Assembly: GCA_002841625.1 (NCBI GenBank)
Contig: PHAG01000001.1
Coordinates: 248,001-312,000 of the forward strand
DNA length: 64,000 nt
Reading direction: 5' to 3'
DNA from: Firmicutes bacterium HGW-Firmicutes-1
GTDB lineage: Bacteria; Bacillota; Clostridia; Lachnospirales; Vallitaleaceae
This document shows, in pieces, positions 17,810-27,495 of the stretch; positions within the stretch are counted from its first letter, which is position 1, and each line of letters begins with the position of its first letter. The position numbers and the translations under genes were made by a program. The notes below the pieces were generated by a model. The model searched no databases, was not told the DNA's origin, and worked only from the letters and a program-made list of their open reading frames with translations.

Positions 17810-19528
17810 TTATGGGGTACAAAAAAGCTGCAAAACACAGTTATTTACCTGTATTTGCAGCTTTTTACGGCTGGAGGTGAAGCTGTACCGCTTCGAGCCG
17901 CGTAAAACGACTTCGCTTGGTTCACCAACACAATCGTTAGGACTTGTTGTATCTGCTAAGGTACCTGAACTCCTGTTAAGTAAGATTTCGTAACAGGAAT
18001 GGACCATATCTGGATGAAGCCTGTATAATACAATAGCCTCATCTCTGTATATCACTACTTTTTCAACATAGAGCTCAATCAATTTTTTACAACTTCTTAA
18101 GTCAGAGGCCTCAAATAGCTGTTTTACTATCTTAAATGAATCCTTTATCATATCTTCTGTAACTTCTTTCAAGTTATTGTTATTGCATAGCCTTTGATAC
18201 TCTGCTTCTGATTGAATTTTTAGATGTTCAAGTTCTGTGAGTTTATTTGCTAACGCCTCAGATGAAACCTTTGATGCTAGGATTAATAAATTATCGATTT
18301 CTTTCGAGAATTGAATAATATTTTCTTTAAGATCTTCTCTCCTCTTGACTAGTTCAGCATTTTTACCCAGTTGATAATTTCCATAGACCTTAACAAGTTG
18401 AGAAATAAATGCCTCATCATAAACGATTTCTGCTAGTTTTCTAAGCGCTATTTTTTCAATATATTCTCTTCTCACTTCTTTATTCACGCACATGTGCTTG
18501 TTTTTTCTTACACTACACCTATACGCTACTTGAAGGGATTTACTTCTTCCAGCATACCTAGAATGTCCAATAAAAGCGCCATGACATTCTCCACAAATTA
18601 TTTTTCCACTTAAGACATAAATGTGTTTAGGAATCTTACGAGAATCGCCACGTACACGCTTCTTGATTATTTCTTGAGCAAGTTGGAAAGTTTCTTTTGA
18701 TATTATAGGTGGAACTACACCTTCAACTTTGATGATTTCACTTTCGTCTTTAGAACCACCATGTCGGATTCCATCAACATCTTTCGCTGCAGACTTATTG
18801 AAAATATATAAACCAATATATTTTTCATTTCTAATAATGCCACTTAATGAACCATGGGCGAAGTGTTTTCCATTTTTTGTCCTGTAATTTCGCAAATTTA
18901 ATTCATCTATTACCGCACCGTAGCCTTTACCTTGTGTGTATAAATTAAATATCAGTTTTACCACTTCTGCTTCTTTTGGATTAATCACTAACATCTTTGT
19001 TTGAGGGTTTACATCATACCCCAGCGGCGGGTGTCCGCCTGTATGTTGGCCCTTCAAGGCATTTTCTTTCATACCCTTGTGAACTTCCCTTGCAAGGTTT
19101 TTAGAGTAGTATTCTGCCATAGCTTCCAAAATCGATTCTAAAATCAAACTTTCTGGGCTTTCATCATCTAAGTACTCTAAGACACTGATGAGCGAAACGC
19201 CATGACGTTTGAGTTCCATACGATAACCAATACTGTCTTGCCGATTCCTAGCAAAACGATCAAGTTTATGAACCAATACCAAATCAAAGATTTCTTCTTT
19301 AGAATCTGCAATCATTTGTAAGAATTGTGGCCGATTATCTGTAGTTGCAGATTTTGCTTTATCAATATATTCATTCACAACAATCAAATTGTTTTTATTG
19401 GCATAATCTTTGATTGCCCTTAGTTGGGCTTCAATAGATTCCTCTCTCTGATTATCTGAACTAAATCGCGCATAAATCACTGCACGAACTACTTGTTTTT
19501 TTAATCGAATTTTTTCTATAATATTCAT
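17810..19528 (-). CDS. Serine recombinase (resolvase-recombinase-zinc ribbon), about 573 residues
   Basis: Site-specific DNA recombinase of the large serine family. The N-terminal resolvase domain has VIYARFSSDNQ with the nucleophilic Ser (about residue 22-23), then KLDRFARNR and YSKNLAREV. A recombinase domain follows (GGHPPLGYD). Next comes a zinc ribbon with CGEC and later Cys residues near residues 300-350, and a long coiled-coil C-terminus. The start at 19528 has AAAGGAG upstream. It looks intact and lies alone. The final 40 residues read on through a short repeat-like tail (SSRKKLQIQ), so the C-terminus could have been altered. Its own element ends were not found. It may be the resident recombinase of the island. 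Confidence 0.85.
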   Translation of the reverse strand: MNIIEKIRLKKQVVRAVIYARFSSDNQREESIEAQLRAIKDYANKNNLIVVNEYIDKAKSATTDNRPQFLQMIADSKEEIFDLVLVHKLDRFARNRQDSIGYRMELKRHGVSLISVLEYLDDESPESLILESILEAMAEYYSKNLAREVHKGMKENALKGQHTGGHPPLGYDVNPQTKMLVINPKEAEVVKLIFNLYTQGKGYGAVIDELNLRNYRTKNGKHFAHGSLSGIIRNEKYIGLYIFNKSAAKDVDGIRHGGSKDESEIIKVEGVVPPIISKETFQLAQEIIKKRVRGDSRKIPKHIYVLSGKIICGECHGAFIGHSRYAGRSKSLQVAYRCSVRKNKHMCVNKEVRREYIEKIALRKLAEIVYDEAFISQLVKVYGNYQLGKNAELVKRREDLKENIIQFSKEIDNLLILASKVSSEALANKLTELEHLKIQSEAEYQRLCNNNNLKEVTEDMIKDSFKIVKQLFEASDLRSCKKLIELYVEKVVIYRDEAIVLYRLHPDMVHSCYEILLNRSSGTLADTTSPNDCVGEPSEVVLRGSKRYSFTSSRKKLQIQVNNCVLQLFCTP

Positions 19529-19968
19529 TGTGCCATCTCCTTTAAATTTATGAGATAGCCTCCAAAAATCTCTATTCACTTATCAAGGTGCAGTAAATAT
19601 CATTTTAATGTTACTTCCCTTTTTACTCGGAAGTATTGTATCTATCAAAAGTCATGGCAAATTATCTATACCATAACATTTTTATGCTTAAAATCATCAT
19701 CTAATATGGATAACCTTTCTATAGTTATTTTCAAAAACTTTATTCTCCAAATTATTAATAACCATATTTAAGAAACCGTCATGGCGTTTTTCATTTTTAT
19801 ATATAATTCATGTTCTAATTCATCTTTACATTTCCATAATAATAATGTTATTAGAGTACAGCTTATTTCTCGTACCAATGGTGCGAGAATTTGATTTTTT
19901 AAATAGTATACAAAGAAATTACACATTATGCAAATAGAGCTTTAGCTTGAAGTATGATATTTTCTAAA
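19529..19968. other. Intergenic region between recombinase and broken helicase
   Basis: AT-rich, no gene seen. It holds the recombinase promoter region and one hairpin, TTCTCGTACC pairing GGTGCGAGAA (19867-19893), followed by T-rich sequence on the plus strand. Confidence 0.4.
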
Positions 19969-21190
19969 TCAATTTTCTTTATTTGGCATACCTCTGTTCT
20001 CAATAATTCCAATTAATTCATTTCCTAACTCTTCATTTATAATCCTAATTATCGATTCTTCATTACGATTTTCACCTAATATATCAACCCCACCATACCA
20101 TATTAGCTCATGATCGATTATCATAAATTTATGACTATGCCGCTCTTGCTGTATCACATTAATGCCAATTTCTTCATATTCTTTAATAAATTGATTAATG
20201 AAATCTCTTTGCTTTTCTGGGTACTCTTCGAGTCTTTTAGTCAACACTACGATACGAAGACCGCTGTGGTACTTAGCTGTTAACAATTCCTTAACTAATT
20301 CTACTTTGTTTTTTTGAATATGAGGACTAGATATTATAATCATCTTTTTTGATTCCCCAATATCTTTTATTATTTGACTAAAGTAATCAGTTGAACTATA
20401 TATGACTTCTCCTGTACTATTGTCTTTGTTATTACTTTTAATGTTATAACCTACAGCTCGGTATTCATTAAGTCTTTTTTGATACATTCTCTCTAATACG
20501 CCTATATGAACATCAATATAATCATAAATTTGTACTTCTTCTTTGCCAATGTAGTTTCTATGAAGCCTTCCAGCATATTGAGCTATTGTGCCCTTCCATG
20601 ATATTGGCATTGCCATGAATAAAGTATCTTGTCTTGCTTCATCAAATCCTTCACCAATTAATTTGCCTGTGGCAACAATTACAAACGTATCTGTGTTTTT
20701 ATGATTCTTAATTTTTTCCATAGACGCTTTTCGTTCTTTTGAACTCATCCTACCTGAAAGTTCAATAACTTCAAAGTCTTTGTCTTTCATCATTTCTAAA
20801 AGCAAATCAATATGTGTTGTTCTTTCTGTAAGGACTATCGGATTTCTTCCAGCAAGTACAGCTCCCTCTATATCTTTTACTATTAAATTATTTCTAGATT
20901 TATTTTCACAAAGGTGTTTATAAACATCACTAATATGCCATTCACTTTCATTTTGATATAAAGGTATTCTGAACGAAGTAAATCGTGGAATTATGTAATG
21001 ATCAAACGTTCTTTTTAGTGCCTCTTTTTTTGCATCTACTTTAAATCTAATTGGCCCACACTGCATAAAAATTATCGGATGTTGTCCATCTTTACGAATA
21101 GGTGTGGCTGATAATCCATAAACAAATTTAGAATGTGCTGAGCTAAGAATTCTATTAAAGTTGCTAGCAGAGACATGATGACATTCATCA
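19969..21190 (-). pseudogene. C-terminal half of a disrupted TOTE-type primase-helicase gene
   Basis: The frame begins inside helicase motif II (DECHH) and runs through GLSATPIRKDG (motif III), a second RecA-like domain with FDEARQDTL and YAGRLHR (motifs V and VI), and a C-terminal phospholipase-D-like segment (HSHKFMIID...WYGGVDILG). The first residues of the open frame (MTPA) come from inserted DNA. The missing upstream part is at 29059-30189. Joining 21190 to 29059 across the shared TCA restores an unbroken reading GMIIV-DECHH. The protein cannot be made whole as the sequence stands. Confidence 0.85.
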
Positions 21191-21203
21191 GCCGGTGTCA
21201 AGT
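21185..21203. other. Left attachment junction of element A
   Basis: Host codons for DECHH (ATTCATCA) meet element sequence GCCGGTGTCAAG. The same GTGTCAAG stands at the internal junction (26947-26954). The core shared with the right junction is TCA at 21188-21190. Confidence 0.65.
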
Positions 21204-21210
21204 AAAAACT

Positions 21211-21256
21211 AAAAAAAGATCAATAAACGAATACCGCGTTTATCAATCTTTTTTGA
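21211..21256. terminator. Bidirectional hairpin at the left end of element A
   Basis: AAAAAAGAT and ATCTTTTTT, then ATAAACG and CGTTTAT, form a two-part stem around a short loop. It lies just after the hydrolase stop and can terminate that gene and shield the element. Confidence 0.6.
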
Positions 21257-21274
21257 ATTAACATTTTATCCAAC

Positions 21275-22315
21275 TCAATCACTAACAGCCCCTAGAATAT
21301 GTTTCTCAATCAAAGGCCATCTATCTTTTGGGTTATTTATTATCTCTGATGCAATTGCAATCACAATATCCTTCTCCGGAATACAACAAATAACATTTCC
21401 GCCAGCTCCGAGTGCCGAGAATGAAAACAAATTATTATCATCCTTTAACCACCATAAATAGCCATAATGATTACTATTCATACTAATCGACTCCAAAATC
21501 CATTCTCTCGAAATAACTTGTTTTTGCTCCCACATTCCTTGGTTTAAATAGAGAAATCCAAAGCGTGCCATGTCTCTAGGTGAGAGTGTCAGTCCGAATC
21601 CTCCTGCTGTTATTCCTTGTGGATCTTTAGTCCAACCTTTAATATCCTTCCCAAACACAGCCTCAAGGCTAAACGATTTCATCTCATAATCAGGGATTTC
21701 CTTCATCCCCAATATTCTAAACAACTCTTTATTGGCATACTCGAGCATACTTTTTCCAGTTGCTTTTGTAATGATGGCTGAAAGCAAATGCGTACCTGCA
21801 GTATAATACTGAAATTGACCCAGTTGACCCTTTTGACCCAATAGATTTAGGGAATACGTAACCCAGTCCTTTTGTCTTCTGAGTCGATCTAATGGCTCAT
21901 GACTTCGAGAATCCCCTTCTTTCCATGAAAATGGAAAGGGTGCTGTCATAGTAAGTAGGTGTTTTATGGTCACTGCCTTCTTCAAAAAATCCTCATCTGA
22001 TACTTGATATTCTGGAAAATACTCCAGTACCTTTTGATCGACACTTTTTATATACCCTTGATCAATAGCAATCCCCGCAAGAGCAGATACAACACTCTTG
22101 GTTACCGAAGCCACATGATGAACATCAGACTCTTTATAACCATTGTAATAATTCTCATAAGTAATACTGCCATTTTTCACAATGACGATGCCATTGATAT
22201 TCTTATATTGAGACTTGATGTAACTGTCAAGTTCGCTTAATTTTTCAATGTTCATACTAACGTCTTGTGGTGATACAAAGTTCCATTCACAGGTCGGCCA
22301 ATAACTTCTAATCAC
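21275..22315 (-). CDS. Serine hydrolase of the beta-lactamase class C/penicillin-binding fold
   Basis: A 346-residue serine beta-lactamase-like hydrolase. The SxxK motif is in SVTKSV (about residue 71), a Tyr-containing second motif in YYTAGTHLL, and a late GAGG in place of the canonical KTG. No signal peptide is visible, so it is likely cytoplasmic and more esterase-like than a true lactamase. It starts with GTG at 22315, overlapping the UvrA-like stop by one base (TAGTG) with GGGAGG upstream, so the two genes are translationally coupled. The first 35 residues match the usual family start (W-P...W), which supports GTG. Cargo of element A. Confidence 0.82.
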   Translation of the reverse strand: MIRSYWPTCEWNFVSPQDVSMNIEKLSELDSYIKSQYKNINGIVIVKNGSITYENYYNGYKESDVHHVASVTKSVVSALAGIAIDQGYIKSVDQKVLEYFPEYQVSDEDFLKKAVTIKHLLTMTAPFPFSWKEGDSRSHEPLDRLRRQKDWVTYSLNLLGQKGQLGQFQYYTAGTHLLSAIITKATGKSMLEYANKELFRILGMKEIPDYEMKSFSLEAVFGKDIKGWTKDPQGITAGGFGLTLSPRDMARFGFLYLNQGMWEQKQVISREWILESISMNSNHYGYLWWLKDDNNLFSFSALGAGGNVICCIPEKDIVIAIASEIINNPKDRWPLIEKHILGAVSD

Positions 22316-24684
22316 TATAAATACCTCCCTGTCATAGAATTCGGATTATCCTTAAGCGTTAAAGGTGCCCCCGATGCGATTAAATAACCGCCATCTTCCC
22401 CTCCACTTGGTCCAAGTTCAATAATCCAATCACAGACTTTAAGTAGATCCGGATCGTGTTCCACAACAACCACAGAGTTCCCTTTTTTAACAAGTTCATC
22501 GAGTAACGCTATAAGCTTTGCAGTGTCATACAAACTAAGCCCTGTAGTAGGTTCATCTAATACATACAACACATTCCCTCTTCGTTTTTTACCGATTTCC
22601 TTAGCAAGCTTGATTCTTTGAGCTTCTCCGCCGCTTAGTGTGGGTGTTGGTTGACCTAATTTAATATAGCCCATTCCGATGCGCTTCATTACATTCAGAA
22701 CCGAAAGAATGCCTTGTTGGTCTTTAAAAAACTTAACAGCTTCAGAAACCGTCATTTCAAGAATGTCATAAATACTTTTATCTCTAACCCTAACTTTTAA
22801 TACCTCTTCGTTATACCGTTTTCCATGGCACTCTCTGCAGGTCTTGTTGATTTTAAGATTACCCCCAAGCCAAATTGTTTCTTGTCCACTGCCACCACAA
22901 ACAGAACAAGCACCTTTAGAATTGAATGAGAAATGTCCTGTTGCAAAATTCCTTTCTTTCGCTATGGGTTGTTCTGCAAAAAGCTTACGAATCTTATCCC
23001 ATATTCCGATGTAGGTTGCAGGATTTGAATTCATTTTTCTTCCTATAGGTGCTTGTGAGATTTCAGCATAACCTGAAATAGTTTCGATGCCTTCAAGCTT
23101 TTCTGCAATCGTTTCAACACTATCAATTTCTTCACTTTCATCTATCTGATCTTCATCATTTTCTAGGTCGGCACCACCTGATTTACCTAAAAAAGAGGCT
23201 TTCAATAACGGAATCAATGTATCAGAAATAAGTGAACTTTTACCACTTCCAGATAACCCAGCAACACCCACTAAACACCCCATTGGAATAGAAACAGTAA
23301 GATCTTTTAGGTTATTTGTCCTAGCGTTTTTAATTGTAAGCCCAGGTTGATTGATTACATCAATTAGTATCTGCTCTCTTACTGGCATTCCTTCATCAGA
23401 AAGATATCTTCCTGTTATAGAGTTCTGACACGCTAGTAAACCTTTTAAATCTCCCTGGTAGACTACTTCTCCACCTAAGTCCCCAGCTTTAGGACCAATA
23501 TCTATGACATAATCAGCGAGTTCAATGGTGTTTCTATCATGCTCTACAACAATAACTGTATTCACTAAATCCCTTAACGCCTTCATGGATGCAAGTATGC
23601 CTTCTTTTTCAGCTTCGTGAAGCCCTGCTGTTGGTTCGTCAAGAACATAAATAAGTGAGTCCAGTTTTGAATCTAAATGCAAGGTTAAAAAAAGTCTTTG
23701 AATCTCCCCGCCACTTAGACTTGGCATTTCTCTGTAAAGTGTTAAATAACCCAGTCTCACCTTAATCAAGCTACTCTCTTTTTCTAGTAGTTCCTTAATG
23801 ATATTATCCCCAAATTTCGAAAAGGTTTCTCTATTCTTCAAATCTTCAAGAAATCTTTCCAGTTCTGTAATGGTCATTTTACCCAGCTCGCCGATATGCT
23901 TGCCACCAATAAAGACACTTCGTGCCTCTTCACCAATTCTAAAACCATGGCACTCTGAACATATTGTCTTGCCGTAAAAATGACTAACATCTTCAACTTT
24001 CCTATAAAGATGACCCTCAAAGATTCTTGTCAGACAATAACTAAGCTTATCTGAATTACCACCAACATTGTGACCATAAATAACTTCAGACTTTAATTCA
24101 TCGGATAGTAACATAAATGGTGAATCCATGTATGACCCGTAATTCCTATCTAAAAGTCTTTCATAACCTGGAGTTAAACCAGCTTTCACGAACACCTCTC
24201 TAAGGGTTACACAATCATCTGGTACCAATTTTTCTAAATGAATCTTATTGTAGAATCCACGCCCAGAACACTTAATACACATGCCATTCGGTGAGTTGTG
24301 TGAGAAGTAACTCGGTGGAAGACGCTCCTCTGAGTTACTATCTTTTCCCTCTCCAGAATAAAGCAAGCATAAAAGGTTCAAAATACCTGTCTTTGACCCT
24401 ACTGTTGAACGCGGATTACTCTGTCTGATAATGCTCTGCTGAACTGCAATAGTTGGACCTAATCCGGATATGCTATCATATTTGTCTTCATCATCAATTC
24501 CTGATAATATTCCCAAGGATTTTAAGTATTGGCTACGACCTTCTTCAAAGATGATGTCGAACATAAGGCTGGATTTACCTGATCCGCTAACACCTGTTGC
24601 CACTATTAATTTGTTTTTGGGAATTGATATATCAATATTCTTGAGGTTGTGAATCCTCGCACCCTTAACTGTAATATTTTGCAT
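22315..24684 (-). CDS. UvrA-like ABC ATPase (UvrA2/DrrC-type short form)
   Basis: About 789 residues with two ABC modules: GVSGSGKSS and LSGGEIQR with VLDEPTAGL in the first, GLSGSGKSS and LSGGEAQR with VLDEPTTGL in the second. Zinc-finger Cys pairs are present (CIKCSGRG, CSECHG; CSVCGGSG, CRECHG). True UvrA is about 940 residues and has a UvrB-binding domain; the shorter length here fits class II UvrA proteins, many of which are linked to resistance to DNA-binding drugs. The start at 24684 follows GAAGG. It lies 58 bases after the AraC-type gene and overlaps the hydrolase gene, forming a three-gene cargo operon. The resistance role is inference. Confidence 0.87.
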   Translation of the reverse strand: MQNITVKGARIHNLKNIDISIPKNKLIVATGVSGSGKSSLMFDIIFEEGRSQYLKSLGILSGIDDEDKYDSISGLGPTIAVQQSIIRQSNPRSTVGSKTGILNLLCLLYSGEGKDSNSEERLPPSYFSHNSPNGMCIKCSGRGFYNKIHLEKLVPDDCVTLREVFVKAGLTPGYERLLDRNYGSYMDSPFMLLSDELKSEVIYGHNVGGNSDKLSYCLTRIFEGHLYRKVEDVSHFYGKTICSECHGFRIGEEARSVFIGGKHIGELGKMTITELERFLEDLKNRETFSKFGDNIIKELLEKESSLIKVRLGYLTLYREMPSLSGGEIQRLFLTLHLDSKLDSLIYVLDEPTAGLHEAEKEGILASMKALRDLVNTVIVVEHDRNTIELADYVIDIGPKAGDLGGEVVYQGDLKGLLACQNSITGRYLSDEGMPVREQILIDVINQPGLTIKNARTNNLKDLTVSIPMGCLVGVAGLSGSGKSSLISDTLIPLLKASFLGKSGGADLENDEDQIDESEEIDSVETIAEKLEGIETISGYAEISQAPIGRKMNSNPATYIGIWDKIRKLFAEQPIAKERNFATGHFSFNSKGACSVCGGSGQETIWLGGNLKINKTCRECHGKRYNEEVLKVRVRDKSIYDILEMTVSEAVKFFKDQQGILSVLNVMKRIGMGYIKLGQPTPTLSGGEAQRIKLAKEIGKKRRGNVLYVLDEPTTGLSLYDTAKLIALLDELVKKGNSVVVVEHDPDLLKVCDWIIELGPSGGEDGGYLIASGAPLTLKDNPNSMTGRYL

Positions 24685-24742
24685 ATGATTACCTTCCATT
24701 CATATAAACAAATTTGTATTTCTTTTGTGGATTACAGCGACC

Positions 24743-25705
24743 TTACAATGGCTTAACAGGCACATAAATATCAACAATGCTTTTATGCTCAGGATGTTCG
24801 TTAGGATTATTCATGTACACTTCAAAACATGGGCGTTCATCCGGTTGGTATCCACTTTCTGGCAGCCATTCACCCCATATAAAATCCCATGCCGATTTAA
24901 ACTCATTTGCACCGATCATAAAATGTGCAACAGCATATTTTCCTCCTGGGATTACCATTTTACCAATTTCTCCGTCTACTTTAGTATGCTCCGGTACAGT
25001 GACGCAAAGACTGGTTCTAAGCTTTATATCGTCTGTTATATCGGGATTATCATGATAAAGAGAAAGAATTTTTGTTTCTGGAAACTGTATTAAGTCTCGA
25101 ATTTCTGCCCACCTAACAAGCCGTAAGAGAGTGTTTTGAAATACTTCTAATTCACCATTAAATGTGCCAATAATGCGAATATAAGCAACTGCCATTTCAT
25201 TACTGTTTTTCACTTCAATACTAAGTGGCCGTACTTTAGGCACATATGTTTTTCTTCCCATATTCTCCACAATACTATTATAGGCTAATGGATCTAAAGA
25301 ATCTTTGCGCCGCTTGCTATCTGTTTTACATTTCTTGCTTTCTAAAAGACTCTTATCTTTCCGGAGTTCACTTGCACTAAAACCGAAGTGCATTTGAAAA
25401 GCTCTTGAGAAAGAAGATTGATTTTCAAACCCACATATAGAAGCAATTTGACCAATTGGGTATTTTGAATTTGATACTAGGATGAGTGCGGCCTTTTCAA
25501 GACGAATTCTCTGAATATACTTGGACAAAGGTTCTCCAATAATTGTGCTAAATATCCTGTGGAAATGATAGCTGGAAAAATTCGCCACATTCGAAAGTAC
25601 ATCCAGTGATAAGTCGTCACCCATATTTGAATCAATATAGTCCAATACTTTATTAATCCTATATATATATTCATTATTCAAATTATTATTTTTGATACTT
25701 CCCAT
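24743..25705 (-). CDS. AraC-family regulator with C-terminal GyrI-like effector domain
   Basis: A 320-residue regulator. Residues about 15-115 form two AraC helix-turn-helix units (SFSRAFQMHFG). After a basic linker, about 165-320 is a GyrI/Rob-type small-molecule-binding domain (SIEVKNSNEMAVAYIR, VYMNNPNEHPEH). Such proteins activate multidrug or detoxification genes when they bind a compound. It is the first gene ahead of the UvrA-like and hydrolase genes on the same strand, so it probably controls them. The start at 25705 has GAAGAATG upstream, a weak site. Cargo of element A. Confidence 0.88.
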   Translation of the reverse strand: MGSIKNNNLNNEYIYRINKVLDYIDSNMGDDLSLDVLSNVANFSSYHFHRIFSTIIGEPLSKYIQRIRLEKAALILVSNSKYPIGQIASICGFENQSSFSRAFQMHFGFSASELRKDKSLLESKKCKTDSKRRKDSLDPLAYNSIVENMGRKTYVPKVRPLSIEVKNSNEMAVAYIRIIGTFNGELEVFQNTLLRLVRWAEIRDLIQFPETKILSLYHDNPDITDDIKLRTSLCVTVPEHTKVDGEIGKMVIPGGKYAVAHFMIGANEFKSAWDFIWGEWLPESGYQPDERPCFEVYMNNPNEHPEHKSIVDIYVPVKPL

Positions 25706-25755
25706 TCATTCTTCCTCTTTCATTTGTTTGTAAGCAAACACTGGAATCATTATTA

Positions 25756-26854
25756 CTACAATAATTCAATATCAATCTGGCGTTCAAATATGTTTATTTT
25801 TTTAATGATGCAATCAAGATCTTCAGCATCATGATCAGTATTATTTTGATTTTTCAAGTCTTCAACAACTTGCTTCAGCTTATTTATTTTATCACGAACC
25901 TGTTTTAATAACTTCTCATGATAAAACAGTTCATTTAATTCACTTTCTGTATCTTTGATTTTTGCGTCAATTAAATCTAAATCTTTTCGTATGCTTTCAC
26001 CGTCATAATCATTGCTTTCCATATAGACATCATAAACAAGTTCTCGATTGAGTATCAAGCTCTCGATTTCATTTTGTAAAAAAACAATCTGAACCTTGAA
26101 ATTATAACCCTTGTCATACTTTGCTGGCTCATTCTCCAAGACTAAAATCTGATTTTCTACTTCTCGCACTAACGCATTAGTGATCCTATCTACTCGCCAG
26201 CTTTTCAAGCTGCAGGCACCCTTTGTTTCACTATATTTAGGGCAAACATAATAAATACTTGATCCCCAAACCTGCTTTTTCATTTTCCGCCCACAGTCTC
26301 CACAATATAATAACCTGTCAAATTTACTTGCCTGACTTATGTTTACTATGTCATTGTTCCTTATTAAATTAGTGTCTGTTTTTAACCGTTTATCTTTTTT
26401 TGCTTCAATAACTCTCTGTACCTTTTCAAAAGTTTCTATATCAACAATCGCTTCATGATGATTATCTATGGTAATCCAATCTTGTTGATTTCTTTTGATA
26501 AATGGCTTCATACCACCAAGTGTATTTTCAGTTTTCCCCATTTCAAGAGCACCTGTGTAAAAACGATTATTGATAATCCGGCTAACTGCTTTAACTGTCC
26601 AGTCATTGCCCCCAGGTGATTTGATATCAGCGTGATTAAGTTCCCCTGCGATTTTATAATAACTGTCTCCTGCAAGAACCAGCTCAAATACTTTTTTGAC
26701 TACTTCGGCCTTTTCAGGATCAGTAACATAAATTGTTCGACCTTCAACAACTAGCTTTTCGTATCCATAAGGTGACCTCACTGCAACGTATTCTCCTAAA
26801 ATCTGTTTTTGCTTAACAACACTCTTTACCTTTTTAGAAATGTCTAGAGAATTT
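25756..26854 (-). pseudogene. Serine recombinase remnant lacking its catalytic domain
   Basis: The frame holds the recombinase domain (SPYGYEK near the start, DWTVKAVSRIINNRFYTG), the zinc ribbon (CGDCGRKMKK) and a C-terminal coiled coil. The whole N-terminal resolvase domain with the nucleophilic Ser is missing. The frame can be followed upstream past the GTG at 26781 through family-like residues (DISKKVKSVVKQKQ) to a stop at about 26855-26857. There the right-end repeat of the element begins. A deletion between the gene and the element end therefore removed about 140 codons. It cannot catalyse strand exchange. Confidence 0.8.
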
Positions 26855-26954
26855 TTTCAACATATAAAAAACTACTTTGATTATACCATACAGGTAAAAT
26901 AGAAAGTAGTTTTTTGGGAATTATCTTACTGTCATGTGACTCGCTTGTGTCAAG
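26853..26954. other. Internal attachment junction: copy of right end joined to a left end
   Basis: About 90 bases (26853-26942) match 28971-29057 with few differences, including the AAAACTACTTT and AAAGTAGTTTT hairpin arms and CTTACTGTCATGTGACTC. The sequence then continues as GCTTGTGTCAAG, like the left end at 21191. This is the structure expected when two elements sit in tandem at one site. Confidence 0.7.
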
Positions 26955-27017
26955 AGAACTTATAAAATAAATTACTTGCAGCAAAAAGTGCAATGGATTA
27001 TATATACATGTTAACAC

Positions 27018-27479
27018 CTATTTTATTGGCACAACAATCTGTGTAAGAAGTTCATCTGCTGGGCGGTTTTCATCATTTAGGTAATAATTAAATATCCCCC
27101 CTTGCTGTTCATGACCATGCTCTGATATCCATTGTATAATTTCCATCATCAATGGGTCAGTATCATTATATGACCCTAAGAAGATACCTGACACCGCTTT
27201 CTGGACAGGAATTGTATATCCCACAATATCACCTTCTCCTTTCACTGGTTTAGCTACAGGAAAGCCCATTTCTACATCAAGATTTTCAAGATCAGCATTA
27301 TGATAACATACAAATGGACCACCAGAGAGTAAAAACTCATTTTTATTTGCATACTCCATAATTTTCCTATATGCTAATTCAGCATTTCTTGGATAATCAT
27401 CAAAATGAATGATAGTTCGGATAGACAAGACATGTTGTTTTGGTAGCTCATATAAATCAATCTTGGAAATTATCGACAT
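27018..27479 (-). CDS. Stand-alone GyrI-like small-molecule-binding protein
   Basis: About 153 residues forming a single GyrI-like domain (two SHS2 units), with an Asp/Glu-rich ligand pocket region and LEVEMGFPV-like NLDVEMGFPV near the middle. Stand-alone members bind, and in some studied cases hydrolyse, DNA-damaging natural products. The ATG at 27479 has GGGAGG at eight-base spacing; an ATG two codons earlier is too close to it. It is 16 bases downstream of the AraC/GyrI/DUF3788 gene and surely shares its transcript. Cargo of element B. Confidence 0.8.
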   Translation of the reverse strand: MSIISKIDLYELPKQHVLSIRTIIHFDDYPRNAELAYRKIMEYANKNEFLLSGGPFVCYHNADLENLDVEMGFPVAKPVKGEGDIVGYTIPVQKAVSGIFLGSYNDTDPLMMEIIQWISEHGHEQQGGIFNYYLNDENRPADELLTQIVVPIK

Positions 27480-27495
27480 ATTCATTACCTCCCTA

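Noticed and set aside
17872-17880. TGGAGGTGA identical to the first bases of the ssrA 3' end, a possible attachment-site copy
   Set aside because: Only nine bases match and the next bases differ; it lies within the recombinase coding region, so chance is a sufficient explanation.
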